Origin: Streptomyces sp. B21-105
GTDB lineage: Bacteria; Actinomycetota; Actinomycetes; Streptomycetales; Streptomycetaceae
Length of the DNA stretch: 64,000 nt
Assembly (NCBI RefSeq): GCF_036898465.1
Contig: NZ_JARUMJ010000001.1
Location: 310,001-374,000 of the forward strand
Direction: 5' to 3'
Part shown: positions 27,429 to 35,861 of the stretch, in pieces
Numbering within the stretch: the first letter of the stretch is position 1
Layout: the number at the start of each line of letters is the position of its first letter
Notes under the pieces: model-generated
What the model was told of the DNA's origin: nothing
What the model saw: the letters and a program-made list of their open reading frames with translations, nothing else
The model's database searches: none
Made by a program: the position numbers and the translations under genes

Positions 27429-28364
27429 TCAGTGCGGAACCACCCAGTTCGGCGTCCAGGAGCCGGCGGCGTCGTGGCCGGTCGCCGCCGTGGCGAGGTG
27501 GGCGCGGAGGGTGGCCAGCGCCGGGTGCGGGTTGTCGCGGCGCCAGAGGAGCGAGTGCGGATAGACGGGTGTCGGGTCGGTCACCGGGATGCGCCGCAGG
27601 CCGTGGCCGGCCGGCCAGACGAGGCGGGTGTGCCCGCCCATGAAGGTGGCCAGGGCAGGGGTGTCGGCGATGGTGTCGAGGAGTGCGTCGGAGCCGAAGT
27701 TGGGGCCGGTCGCCTCGATCGTGAGACCGAACTCGGCGACGAGGTCCTCGTAGTAGGCGGCCCACTCGGTGCCCGGGACGATGCCGGGCATCCAGATGCG
27801 GTGCCCGGTGAGCTGGGCGACGGTGACCGATCTGGCGGCCGCGAGGGCGTGCGCGGGACCGGTGAGGAGCTCGAGCGGCTCGTCGAGCACCCGGACGGAC
27901 TCGATGTCGTCGGGAAGCGGCCGGCCGGGCACGGCGACCGCGCGGAAGGACGCGTCGATGGCGCCGGACCGAACGGCCGCGACAGCCGTCTCGACGTCGA
28001 AGATCATCATCACGTCGAGCTCGATGTCGGGGTATGCGCGGTGGAAGCCGCGCATCAGGGCCGACTGCGCGCTGCGGGAGGCGATCACGTCGACGCGCAG
28101 CGGACGACGGCCGGTGCGCACGGACGCGACCGCACGCTCGGCGACGCGCAGCAGTTCGCGCGCATGGGGCAGGAACGCCTGTCCGTCGATGGTGAGCCCG
28201 GCGCCGCGCGGGGTGCGGGTGAACAGTCGCACCCCCAGATCGCGCTCCAGAGCGGCCATGCGCTTGGAGACGGCCTGCTGGGTGACCGCGAGTTCGGCGG
28301 CGGCCTCCTGGAACTGCCCCGCGTCGGCGGCTGCGACGAAGGTGCGCACGGTGTCGAGGTCCAT
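27429..28364 (-). CDS. LysR-family transcriptional regulator
   Basis: 311 residues. Winged helix VRTFVAAADAGQFQEAAAELAVTQQAVSKRMAALERDLGVRLF (about 6-48), with the QQAVSKRM recognition helix typical of the family, then an effector domain (about 90-295). It lies head-to-head with an MFS exporter gene, and a 19-bp palindrome sits 17 bases upstream of its start. Control of the exporter and of itself is inferred. Confidence 0.93.
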   Translation of the reverse strand: MDLDTVRTFVAAADAGQFQEAAAELAVTQQAVSKRMAALERDLGVRLFTRTPRGAGLTIDGQAFLPHARELLRVAERAVASVRTGRRPLRVDVIASRSAQSALMRGFHRAYPDIELDVMMIFDVETAVAAVRSGAIDASFRAVAVPGRPLPDDIESVRVLDEPLELLTGPAHALAAARSVTVAQLTGHRIWMPGIVPGTEWAAYYEDLVAEFGLTIEATGPNFGSDALLDTIADTPALATFMGGHTRLVWPAGHGLRRIPVTDPTPVYPHSLLWRRDNPHPALATLRAHLATAATGHDAAGSWTPNWVVPH

Positions 28365-28380
28365 GCGTGACACCCTACGT

Positions 28381-28399
28381 GCACAACTGTCGGTTGTGC
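28381..28399. promoter_or_regulatory. 19-bp palindrome, putative LysR operator
   Basis: GCACAAC and GTTGTGC arms around TGTCG, in the LysR/MFS divergent gap. Its size and position suit a LysR recognition site. Confidence 0.6.
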
Positions 28400-28497
28400 C
28401 TGATAGCCCGGTGGTTGTTTGCTTCGCAGGTAGCGGGATCGCTTTGATGCTTCTGATCGCAGATTGGTTGTGCAGGGCGAGGGTTCGGGGGTCTTTC

Positions 28498-29790
28498 ATG
28501 CGGAGCGGGCGCCGGCTCGGACGGCAACGCGGGCACCGGCTCGGACGGCGGTCCGGGCACCGGCTCGGACGGCAATTCGGGTGGCTCTGGGCGGCGTACG
28601 GGGCGGGCGCCCTCGGCACCTGGCTCGCGTTCGGCGCGTTCCCGCTGATCGCCGTTCAGGTGCTGCACGCCGGGCCGGCCGAGGTCGCCGCGCTCTCCTC
28701 CGTCGGGGCTGCGGTGGGGGCGGTCTCGGCGGTGCCGCTCGGCCCGTGGGTGGAGTGGCGCCGGAAGCGGCCCGTGCTGATCACCATGGACCTGGTACGG
28801 TCCGCGGCCCTGCTGACGGTCCCGGCCGCGTTCGCGCTCGGCGTGCTCACCTTCCTCCAGCTCCTGCTGGTCTGCGTCGTCGTCGCGGCGGCCGACATCA
28901 CCTTCCGCGCCGCGTCCGGCGCGTACCTGAAGACGCTGCTGCCGGCCGAGGACCTGCTCGTCGCCAACGCCCGGTTCGAGTCCACGGCCTGGGCGACCAC
29001 GATCATCGGACCGCCGCTCGGCGGCATGGCGATCGGGTTTCTCGGTCCGGTGGCGACGGTGACGGCGGACGCGGTCAGCTACCTGCTGTCGGCCCTGGGC
29101 ATCCGCGCGGCGGGCGGACACGAGGCGCGGCCCGAGCGCCGGGCGGACACGCGCATGCGGGGCCGGGACCTGCTCGACGGCTGGCGGTACATCCTCGCCG
29201 ACACGACACTGCGGCCGCTGTTCTTCAACACCGCCCTCTTCAACGGCCTGGTGATGGCCAGCCAGCCGCTGCTGGCCGTCCTGATGCTCGGCCGGTTCGG
29301 GTTCTCCCCCTGGCAGTACGGGCTCGCCTTCGCCGCACCCTCGATCGGCGGGCTGCTCGGCTCACGGCTGGCCCGACCGCTCGTCACCCGGTTCGGCGGG
29401 CATCGGGTCCTCGTCGTGTCGGGGGCGGTGCGCGCGCTCTGGCCGTTCGGTCTGGCCTTCGTGGCGCCGGGCACCGTTGGGCTGCTGCTGGTCATCGCCG
29501 TCGAATTCGGGCTCATCCTCTGCTGCGGGGTCTTCAACCCCGTGTACACCACCTGCCGACTCGAACACACCGCGAACGACCGGGTCGCCCGCACACTGTC
29601 CGCCTGGGCGGTGACGACGAAGGCCTCGACCGCTCTCCTGACGGCCCTCTGGGGCATGCTGGGCAGCCTGCTCGGCCCGCGAACCGCCATCGGCCTGGCC
29701 GGCCTGCTCCTGCTGGCGACCCCGCTGCTGCTCCCCCGCCGTACCGCAGCGCCGCGGTCCGAGCCGGAGACGGCACCGAGCGGGGGTTGA
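28498..29790 (+). CDS. MFS transporter (drug/siderophore exporter type)
   Basis: 430 residues with about twelve hydrophobic helices beginning at FGWLWAAYGAGALGTWLAF. The loop LGPWVEWRRKRPVLITMDLVRS corresponds to the MFS signature between helices 2 and 3, and AADITFRAASGAYLKTLLP is typical of the MFS_3/EntS-like exporters. The first 27 residues are an odd Arg/Gly-rich repeat (RLGRQRGH RLGRRSGH RLGRQFG) encoded by a 24-bp tandem repeat. The ATG at 28498 behind GGGGG is the best start; an ATG at 28447 is less likely. The divergent LysR gene is its probable regulator. Confidence 0.88.
   Translation: MRSGRRLGRQRGHRLGRRSGHRLGRQFGWLWAAYGAGALGTWLAFGAFPLIAVQVLHAGPAEVAALSSVGAAVGAVSAVPLGPWVEWRRKRPVLITMDLVRSAALLTVPAAFALGVLTFLQLLLVCVVVAAADITFRAASGAYLKTLLPAEDLLVANARFESTAWATTIIGPPLGGMAIGFLGPVATVTADAVSYLLSALGIRAAGGHEARPERRADTRMRGRDLLDGWRYILADTTLRPLFFNTALFNGLVMASQPLLAVLMLGRFGFSPWQYGLAFAAPSIGGLLGSRLARPLVTRFGGHRVLVVSGAVRALWPFGLAFVAPGTVGLLLVIAVEFGLILCCGVFNPVYTTCRLEHTANDRVARTLSAWAVTTKASTALLTALWGMLGSLLGPRTAIGLAGLLLLATPLLLPRRTAAPRSEPETAPSGG
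28510..28581 (+). repeat. 24-bp tandem repeat, three copies, in the MFS amino terminus
   Basis: Units at 28510, 28534 and 28558 each contain ACCGGCTCGGACGGC or CGCCGGCTCGGACGGC, differing mainly in four variable bases. Being a multiple of three, expansion or loss would keep the reading frame and change only the number of RLGRxxGH units. Confidence 0.9.
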
Positions 29791-29906
29791 CCGGTCATGG
29801 TCCGGGCCGACCTGCCTCCCCGACAGGCGCCGGCCGCGGGCAGTGGAGGAGCGGTGGCCTCCGTGGGAGGGCCGTGGCCGTCACCGGACCGAGACGCGGC
29901 ACCAGG

Positions 29907-30749
29907 TCACAGCAGGCCGTCGCCCCCGGCCACGACCTCCGATTCGGCTTCGGGTTCGGGTTCATCGGACTGCTCGTCCACGAGCGCGGCCGGTCGCCGC
30001 ACCACGAGGTTCTGCACCTCGTACGACATCTCCTTCACGTGTGGTTCCGGCGCCGGGTGGTAACGCCCCGCGCACACCGACAGGTTGACGATGAGGTAGG
30101 CGTGCCAGGTGCGTCCCACGCCGCGCCGGTCGGCGAACACCCGGTTCCCGTTCACCCACCAGACCACGGACCGGGAGCCGAACTCGACACGCAGGTCGAT
30201 CCACGCGCCGGGGCGGACAGCGGGGTCGCGAAAGTAGAGGTTGCCGCCGCGCACGTGGTTGGTCAGTTCCAGGAGATCAGGGTTGTCGGGGTGGTACTCG
30301 AAGACGTCGATCTCCTGACCGCCGTCCCGCCAGGTCCAGACGGCCGGCCAGGCCCCGACTTCACGCGGCAGCCTGACCCGCGCTTCGAGCACATCCCCCG
30401 CGCGGACGGTGAAGGCCTCCTCGCTCCCCTCCGTGGTGAGCAGGCCGGCTTCCCACAGGCCGTCCGCGCGGCGGGTGGCGCGGAAGACGCCCGAGCGGCT
30501 GTAGGAGGGATCAGCCGTCAGGTGATCCAGTTTGTTGTCGCCGGGGTTGACCGGCCCACCGTTCGGATACGCCCACGAACGCCCTGCCACCCATTGACGC
30601 AGGGAAGTGAAGTCCGCCGTGAAGACGATCTCGGGTCCGGGCCGGCTCCCCTCCGCCGACGGCGTTCCGTCGCATGCAGGAATGTCCATGCGCGGATGCT
30701 GCTCCGCAAATGACGTCGGCACGCAGATGCCGAGGAATCCCACGGCCAT
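29907..30749 (-). CDS. GH16-like secreted glycoside hydrolase
   Basis: 280 residues from MAVGFLGICV. The catalytic motif of family 16 (ExDxxE) is present as EIDVFE near residue 145, and the surrounding LEARVRLPREVGAWPAVWTWRDGGQ plus WHAYLIVNLSVCAGRY fit the jelly-roll fold. Members hydrolyse beta-glucans, agar or related glycans. The amino end is a weak signal peptide (MAVGFLGICVPTSFA). The frame stays open upstream into the terminal repeat of the insertion element at 30888, so the true start is uncertain and the 5' end may have been altered by that insertion. The last 25 residues are an acidic tail. Confidence 0.72.
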   Translation of the reverse strand: MAVGFLGICVPTSFAEQHPRMDIPACDGTPSAEGSRPGPEIVFTADFTSLRQWVAGRSWAYPNGGPVNPGDNKLDHLTADPSYSRSGVFRATRRADGLWEAGLLTTEGSEEAFTVRAGDVLEARVRLPREVGAWPAVWTWRDGGQEIDVFEYHPDNPDLLELTNHVRGGNLYFRDPAVRPGAWIDLRVEFGSRSVVWWVNGNRVFADRRGVGRTWHAYLIVNLSVCAGRYHPAPEPHVKEMSYEVQNLVVRRPAALVDEQSDEPEPEAESEVVAGGDGLL

Positions 30750-30887
30750 GACCACACGCACGGGTGAACCGCGCGGTCGAACCTCGGATTTCCGTCCCAC
30801 CGGGCGATCCTGCCGATGGCGTACGGCGTACGGACCCGTGCCTCGGAGCAGGACGCTGCCGCACCGCCCGCATCGGCGCCTCGCGGT

Positions 30888-30903
30888 CACTGACGTTTTC
30901 TCA
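30888..30903. repeat. left terminal inverted repeat
   Basis: 16 bases, CACTGACGTTTTCTCA; adding GGT outward gives 19 bases with two mismatches to the right copy. Confidence 0.7.
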
Positions 30904-30950
30904 ATGGAGTTCACGTAGCCACTGCTATCCCGTGCCTTGCAGCAGGGTCA

Positions 30951-30990
30951 CATGCCGCCCTGCCCCTTCGGTCATGGGCAGGGCGGCATG
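30951..30990. terminator. long hairpin inside the element
   Basis: A perfect 15-bp stem, CATGCCGCCCTGCCC / GGGCAGGGCGGCATG, with a 10-base loop, 48 bases inside the left terminal repeat. It could block read-through transcription entering the element. Confidence 0.8.
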
Positions 30991-31100
30991 AACTGGAGCC
31001 AAGGCCTGAGCAGGCCTGTCCGTCCTGGGGGCAATCTGGCAAGATCCACGGTCGCGGGCACACGAGCACACAACCCAGCTGGCCGCGGACGGAGCGGAAG

Positions 31101-31340
31101 ATGATCAAATGGCGGCCAACGCAATGGTCGGCGCGGCACTGGATTCTCCTGGCCGTCATCCTGGCGTTGAGCCCGGTCGTGGCGTCACTGGGCAGTCATC
31201 GATGGTGGCAAGGGGCGACAATCATTGTCTGGGTGTACTTGATGAACCGACTGCCAGTGCCGGACCTCTCCTCCTGGGTCCGAAAGCGGCAAGCGCCGCC
31301 GGCGCCCGCCTATGGTGACGAGGGGGAAGCATCGCGATGA
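31101..31340 (+). CDS. small membrane protein, passenger within the element
   Basis: 79 residues. GGAGCGGAAG precedes the ATG. Two hydrophobic segments (WILLAVILALSPVVASLG about 14-31; WWQGATIIVWVYLMNRLPV about 35-53) and a charged, Pro-rich cytosolic tail. I do not recognise the family. It lies in the same orientation as the transposase, 85 bases upstream. Codon use is less GC-biased than the flanking chromosomal genes. Confidence 0.65.
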   Translation: MIKWRPTQWSARHWILLAVILALSPVVASLGSHRWWQGATIIVWVYLMNRLPVPDLSSWVRKRQAPPAPAYGDEGEASR

Positions 31341-31425
31341 ATGTGGCAGTTGCTGCAGGACGCGTACACAGTGCGGTCTCAGATAGACGCGAAGCCCCTG
31401 GTAGGACAGGTCTCACCACAAGATC

Positions 31426-32262
31426 ATGTCCGCAATGACCAGAGGCTTCACGTTGGTCACCTATGCTGCCACGCTCGACGTCCCGCGCCACGTCGTGGAT
31501 CACCTGTCACGTCTGTTGGCCGCGCACCGCCGCCGCATCGGCACACCAAGGGGCTCTCGGGCGCTTGGCCCGTTCCGCCAGGCCGTGCTGGTGCTGCGCT
31601 GGTTCCGCGAACGCGCCTGCATGCACTGCCTGGCGCGCGACGCTGGCGTCTCCCAGGCCACCGGCTACCGGTACCTGCACGAAGGCATCGACGTGCTCGC
31701 GGACCAGGCCCCGGACCTGCACGAGGTCCTGGACCGCTGCCGGAGCAAGGACATGACCCACGTGATCCTGGACGGCACACTGATCGAGTCCGACCGTGTC
31801 ACCGGCCTCCGAGAGAACGGCAACGACCTGTGGTTCAGCCAGAAGCACAAGGCGTTCGGCGGCAACGTGCAGTTCCTCGCGGCCCCCGACGGCACGCCTT
31901 TATGGGTCTCCGACGTCGAGCCCGGCTCCACCCCCGACATCACCGCCGCCCGCATCCACGCACTACCGGCGCTGTACAAGGCCGCAGTCGCAGGGCTGCC
32001 CACGTTGGCAGACAAGGGCTACATCGGCGCGGGCATGGGCATCCGCGTCCCGGTCCGCCGCCCCAAAGGCCAGTCCGAGCACGCCCTACACGCAGACACC
32101 CGGACCACGAACAGCCTGATCAGAGGCATCCGCGCACTCGGTGAACGAGCCGCTGCCGAACTCAAACAGCGCTGGCGCACCCTGCAACGCATCACCCTCA
32201 GCCCCGGCCGGATCGGCGACATCGCCCGCGCCGCCCTCGTCCTCAACGAACTCTGGAAATGA
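31426..32262 (+). CDS. IS5-family-like DDE transposase (DDE_Tnp_4 type)
   Basis: 278 residues and apparently intact. An amino-terminal helix-turn-helix domain (RACMHCLARDAGVSQATGYRYLHEGIDVL, about 65-93) is followed by the DDE_Tnp_4 nuclease: first Asp in VILDGTLIESD, later acidic residues in SDVEPGSTPDITAAR and LADKGYIGAG, and the carboxy-terminal LGERAAAELKQRW. The second ATG (31438, MTRGFTL) is an alternative start. Integrity suggests the element may still be active. Confidence 0.9.
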   Translation: MSAMTRGFTLVTYAATLDVPRHVVDHLSRLLAAHRRRIGTPRGSRALGPFRQAVLVLRWFRERACMHCLARDAGVSQATGYRYLHEGIDVLADQAPDLHEVLDRCRSKDMTHVILDGTLIESDRVTGLRENGNDLWFSQKHKAFGGNVQFLAAPDGTPLWVSDVEPGSTPDITAARIHALPALYKAAVAGLPTLADKGYIGAGMGIRVPVRRPKGQSEHALHADTRTTNSLIRGIRALGERAAAELKQRWRTLQRITLSPGRIGDIARAALVLNELWK

Positions 32263-32269
32263 TCACCGC

Positions 32270-32285
32270 TGAGAAAACGTCACTG
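32270..32285. repeat. right terminal inverted repeat
   Basis: TGAGAAAACGTCACTG, directly after the transposase gene. The stop codon of the convergent acyltransferase (TGA on the minus strand, 32280-32282) lies within it. Confidence 0.7.
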
Positions 32286-33632
32286 GCCGGGCGATTGCCG
32301 AGAGCAGTCCTCCGACGAGTTCGTCGCGGAGGCTCGCACGGGGACTCCGGGCCGAGCCGGCTGAGTGCCGATCGTCTCGGCATCGTCAGATCGACGGCTC
32401 TCACGAACCCGCCCGTCCGGCAGTCGTTGTGGGCTCCCCCCGCTTCTGCCGGCCCAGTGGGAACGCCCCGTTTTTTCGACTATTGATCTCCAGGATCTGT
32501 TCCGCTTGAAGGGAAGTTCGAAAAGCCGGGCGAAGAGCCATGCCGCAAGCAGTGAGACCGGCAGGCCCGAGACGAGCGTGAACCAGAAGGTTGGCAGGCC
32601 CGGCGACACGAAATGCGGGGCCACGCGCCGGATCACGGCCAGGACGATCGGCAGATGGATCAGGTAAAGGCTGTAGGAGAACTCACCGAGAAGACGAATG
32701 GGGCGCGCGGTCAACACCCGTACGAGGACGGCGGATCTGCCGGTGGCCACGGCGGCGATCAGCATCGTCATGGCGGGAGCGACGGCGAGATCCACCCAGA
32801 AGTAGTGCGTCAGCGTCCACACGGAGCCCTGGACGACGCCGAGGGCCAAGGGTGGCACGGCGGCCAGGACGGCGAACCATCCCCATGGCAGACGCCGAAC
32901 CCGGTCCGACGCGACGACGACTCCGGCGCCCACCATGCCGGCGACGAACACGGGCGCGAGATGCGGCGTGAGCCAGTTGGCGCCCTCCACCGGAGTTCCG
33001 CCCGGCGCCATCAGGCCGCGGATCACCACCGGGATCGTCACCAGCACCACCAGGACCGCCGCACTCGACCGCCGCCGGACGAACAGGAAGAGCGGGAAGA
33101 GGACGTAGAGTTCGGCCTCCACGGCGATCGACCAGAAGGCCCCGTTCGGCGTCGGCGCCGTGAGGACGTCCTGACCGAGGAGACCGTAGACCAGAATGGA
33201 CGCGCCGGTAGGCGGTCCGGAATGCGAAGCCGGCACCACGAACCAGGCGATGATCAAACTCATGCACAGCGCCGCCCAATACGGCGGCAGGATCCGCCAG
33301 GCGCGCCGACGCAGGTACTCGGCGACTCCCACCGACCGCCAACCGTGCCGCGCCGGGGAAATCGCCAGGGAGAATCCGGACAGCACCAGAAAGAAGACGA
33401 CCGCAAGGCGCCCGTACATCAGCCCGTCCAGCCATGGGGGAGCCGAACTGTCGGGATATCCGGGGAAGGTGTACAACCAGCAGTGGAACAGCACCACATA
33501 AAGGGCGGCAAGACCCCGGAGACCGTCAAGGCCCTGCACTTGCCGATCGACGGGTGCCCCGCTCGCCTTGTCCGCCGGCCCCGGTGGGGCGGCTGGCACG
33601 AGAGCGCTACGGACGGCACGGCTCGAATCCAC
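32280..33632 (-). CDS. acyltransferase-3 family membrane protein
   Basis: 450 residues from a GTG with GAAGGA upstream. The family hallmarks are present: GLDGLRGLAALYVVLFHCW (first helix with catalytic His, about 34-52), the R-x10-H-type loop region, AFWSIAVEAELYVLFPL, and about ten membrane helices up to residue 380. These enzymes O-acylate exported sugars, antibiotics or cell-surface glycans. The last 70 residues (from SHWAGRSGG) are polar, low complexity and end inside the insertion repeat, so the original carboxy end may have been replaced by the insertion. Confidence 0.9.
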   Translation of the reverse strand: MDSSRAVRSALVPAAPPGPADKASGAPVDRQVQGLDGLRGLAALYVVLFHCWLYTFPGYPDSSAPPWLDGLMYGRLAVVFFLVLSGFSLAISPARHGWRSVGVAEYLRRRAWRILPPYWAALCMSLIIAWFVVPASHSGPPTGASILVYGLLGQDVLTAPTPNGAFWSIAVEAELYVLFPLFLFVRRRSSAAVLVVLVTIPVVIRGLMAPGGTPVEGANWLTPHLAPVFVAGMVGAGVVVASDRVRRLPWGWFAVLAAVPPLALGVVQGSVWTLTHYFWVDLAVAPAMTMLIAAVATGRSAVLVRVLTARPIRLLGEFSYSLYLIHLPIVLAVIRRVAPHFVSPGLPTFWFTLVSGLPVSLLAAWLFARLFELPFKRNRSWRSIVEKTGRSHWAGRSGGSPQRLPDGRVRESRRSDDAETIGTQPARPGVPVRASATNSSEDCSRQSPGQ

Positions 33633-33961
33633 TGAAATCCTTCAACCCTTTCCTCGGACACCGCATTGTCGCCCCCCCGGCCCGCCTCGGCGGACGTCGC
33701 GCGAGGCGGTGGGCGCGACCGGCAGACGTCCACCGACCCGCTGTTCCCGTGCGCGGACGGCACAGCGCCCCCGCAGTGGACTGGTACGCGGGGTCCCGCC
33801 GAGCCGTTCAACGGCGGGACGGCAAGACAGCGCCCCGGCCGGCGAACACGGTGAACTCCGAGAGCGGGACCGGCACTCCGTCCCTTCCGTTTCGGATGGG
33901 CTCGCCATCGGGATGTTCCAGGTATCCTTTGGTCTCCGACGGCCGAGGGAAGGGGTGGCGG
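33633..33961. other. 329-base divergent intergenic region
   Basis: Between the acyltransferase and TetR genes. It contains a hairpin at 33793-33820 (GTCCCGCCG / CGGCGGGAC, 10-base loop) and, near the TetR start, a relatively AT-rich stretch around 33905-33940 that probably holds its promoter. No gene recognised. Confidence 0.55.
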
Positions 33962-35122
33962 ATGGTCCGGTTGTCCCGGGCCCAGCAGCAGGAGCGCACG
34001 CGTGCGGCCGTGCTGACTGCGGCGAAGGCGGAGTTCAGCGAGCGCGGATACGCCGCTGCGAAGATCGACGAGATCGCCGAGCGCGCCGAGTTGACCCGTG
34101 GCGCGGTGTACTCGAACTTCCCGAGCAAACGCGCGCTCTACCTGGCGGTGCTGGCCGACATGGCTGACCCAGCCGAGGTGACCGGCATGGCCGATACGGC
34201 AGACACGGCCGACGTGACCGGCGTGGCCGAGGCGCTCGGCGCGTTCGCGCGGGCCCGCCTCGAACGCGTGCCCCTGACCGGGGACGCACCCGCCTTCGGT
34301 CAGGTGCAGTCGCGTTCCCTTGCCGGTGTGCTGGACGACGAACCGATCCGCACCGCGTTCGGACAGGTGACCCGTTTGGAGGCGCTGCTGCTGGCGCTGG
34401 CGCTGGAGTCGCGGACACCGGACGGGGTGCGCCCCGTCCGGCAGGTGCGCCGGGCCGAACTGGTGCTGAGGCTGCTGGACGGACCGGGCGCGTCGGTCGA
34501 TCCGGCACTCGTGTCCGGCGATCCGTTCGACGTCGCCCATGCCTGCGCGCATCTGGGCGACCTCGCGCTCGCCGACGCCTGGGACCCCCCGCACCTGCCC
34601 TACGTCCCTGCGGCGCAGCCCTGCGGCGAGCCGTGGTCCCCGCCGGACGAAATGCCTGATCTGATCACCGGCCGCCCGGTCGGGTTCGACGAGGACGGCG
34701 TGATCGTGCTCCTCGGCAGCCACCGACTGGAGGCCGCCGAGGAGAGCGTCCGTGCCGCACGGGCCGGTGACCGGATCACCGTGGCCGTGACGACGGCCGA
34801 CCCGGCGGAGACCGGACGCCTCGTACGGCTGCGGATCGACGACTTCGCCCGTTGCCTGCGGCGGGTGTTCGCCCCGGAAGCCTGGCCGCGCCTGCGTGTC
34901 GTCCTGGACGACCGGGGCCTGCTGGCGTCCGCCGTCGGCGTACCGAACGCCGACGACGCCGCCGAACACGCGGTGCGCGTGCGGCAGTCCGCGCTGGTCG
35001 CCCGAGCCCAGGGCCGGGGCGCCGCGCACGCCGTCACCGCTGCCGCCGCCGCGACCGTTGCCGCAGCCGGCCGCACAGACCCGTTCCTCTCCCGCACCTC
35101 ACCTGATGGGACAGCACCATGA
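33962..35122 (+). CDS. TetR-family transcriptional regulator with long effector region
   Basis: 386 residues, nearly twice the usual TetR length. The amino-terminal helix-turn-helix is canonical (RAAVLTAAKAEFSERGYAAAKIDEIAERAELTRGAVYSNFPSKRALYLAVL, about 14-63). It is followed by a repetitive insert (MADPAEVTGMADTADTADVTGVAEA) and then a TetR-like helical domain to about 200. The last 180 residues (from DEMPDLITGRPVGFDEDGVIVLLG) look like a separate alpha/beta domain that I do not recognise. GAAGGGG precedes the ATG. Its TGA overlaps the ATG of the next gene by 4 bases, so it heads a three-gene operon with the winged-helix protein and the PEP-synthase-like gene. Confidence 0.88.
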   Translation: MVRLSRAQQQERTRAAVLTAAKAEFSERGYAAAKIDEIAERAELTRGAVYSNFPSKRALYLAVLADMADPAEVTGMADTADTADVTGVAEALGAFARARLERVPLTGDAPAFGQVQSRSLAGVLDDEPIRTAFGQVTRLEALLLALALESRTPDGVRPVRQVRRAELVLRLLDGPGASVDPALVSGDPFDVAHACAHLGDLALADAWDPPHLPYVPAAQPCGEPWSPPDEMPDLITGRPVGFDEDGVIVLLGSHRLEAAEESVRAARAGDRITVAVTTADPAETGRLVRLRIDDFARCLRRVFAPEAWPRLRVVLDDRGLLASAVGVPNADDAAEHAVRVRQSALVARAQGRGAAHAVTAAAAATVAAAGRTDPFLSRTSPDGTAP

Positions 35123-35751
35123 CCCGGCACGTTTCGTCCCACCCGACCAGCACCGACCTCCTCGTGCTCCACGCCCTGCGCTGCGCCGGCTTCTCGGGCC
35201 GCGCGAGGGTCGCCGCGGTGACCGGGCTCGCCGAGTCCGACGTGGAGTCGGAGCTGATCGACCTCGCGGTGGCGGGACTCGTCACCCACACCGCGGGCGC
35301 CTTCGGCGGCTGGGGCCTGACGGAGGCCGGCCGGTCCGCTGACGCGGCACGCATCGCCGACGAGTTGGCGTCGGCCGGCGCCCGGGCCGCGGTGACCGCG
35401 GCGTTCGAGCGGTTCCTCGTCCTCAATCCCGAACTGCTCGACCTCTGCACGGCATGGCAGATGCGCGCCGCCGACGGCGCCATGACGATGAACGACCACA
35501 CCGATGCCGCCTACGACGCTCGGGTCCTGAACCGGTTCACGGAATTCCACGGGCGCGCCGAACCCGTCTGCGCGGAGCTGTCCGCGGTGTTGCTCCGGTT
35601 CCGGCGGTACCCCGTCCGGCTCGCCGAGGCGCTCGCCCGCGCGAAGGCCGGGGAGTTGGAGTACGTGGCGGACGGCACGGCCTCGTATCACGCCGTGTGG
35701 TTCCAGCTCCACGAGGACCTGCTGGCCACCCTCGGCATCCCGCGCCACTGA
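35119..35751 (+). CDS. winged-helix protein linked to the PEP-synthase-like gene
   Basis: 210 residues. The amino third reads as a winged helix (LLVLHALRCAGFSGRARVAAVTGLAESDVESELIDLAVAGLVTHTAGAFGGWGLTEAGRSAD, about 13-76). The carboxy two thirds are helical (FERFLVLNPELLDLCTAWQMR...VLNRFTEFHGRAEPVCAELSAVLLRFRRYP) and unfamiliar. It overlaps the TetR gene (ATGA) and lies 110 bases before the PEP-synthase-like gene. It may be a regulator or a substrate-specificity partner of that enzyme; this is inference from linkage. Confidence 0.75.
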   Translation: MTRHVSSHPTSTDLLVLHALRCAGFSGRARVAAVTGLAESDVESELIDLAVAGLVTHTAGAFGGWGLTEAGRSADAARIADELASAGARAAVTAAFERFLVLNPELLDLCTAWQMRAADGAMTMNDHTDAAYDARVLNRFTEFHGRAEPVCAELSAVLLRFRRYPVRLAEALARAKAGELEYVADGTASYHAVWFQLHEDLLATLGIPRH

Positions 35752-35802
35752 GCCCCCGTGCGTCCGAACCCGGCCCCCGCCCCGCACCGGCGCCCCGGCC
35801 AC

Positions 35803-35861
35803 GAGGACGACGACCCCAGGACGACGACATGAGGGGACGACGACATGAGGACGACGACACG
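35803..35861 (+). repeat. GAGGACGACGAC repeats in the ribosome-site region
   Basis: Four degenerate copies of [G]AGGACGACGAC (from about 35803, 35818, 35831 with two extra G, and 35847) fill the gap before the PEP-synthase-like gene. Each brings an AGG(G) ribosome-site-like core, and two are followed by ATG (35829 in frame, 35845 out of frame). The true start is therefore ambiguous. Confidence 0.8.

Larger units (their letters stand above)
30888..32285 (+). mobile_element. IS5-like insertion element with a passenger gene
   Basis: CACTGACGTTTTCTCA (30888-30903) and TGAGAAAACGTCACTG (32270-32285) are inverted copies differing at one base. The right copy begins 8 bases after the transposase stop, as expected for an insertion sequence. 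The 1.4-kb segment holds the transposase and a 79-residue membrane-protein gene. Elements with this transposase are normally about 0.9-1.0 kb, so the left part is extra. I see no clear target duplication next to the repeats. Confidence 0.7.

Noticed and set aside
28510..28581. CRISPR-like array
   Set aside because: Tandem 24-bp units without spacers, in frame within a gene. No other repeat-spacer pattern was seen in the window.
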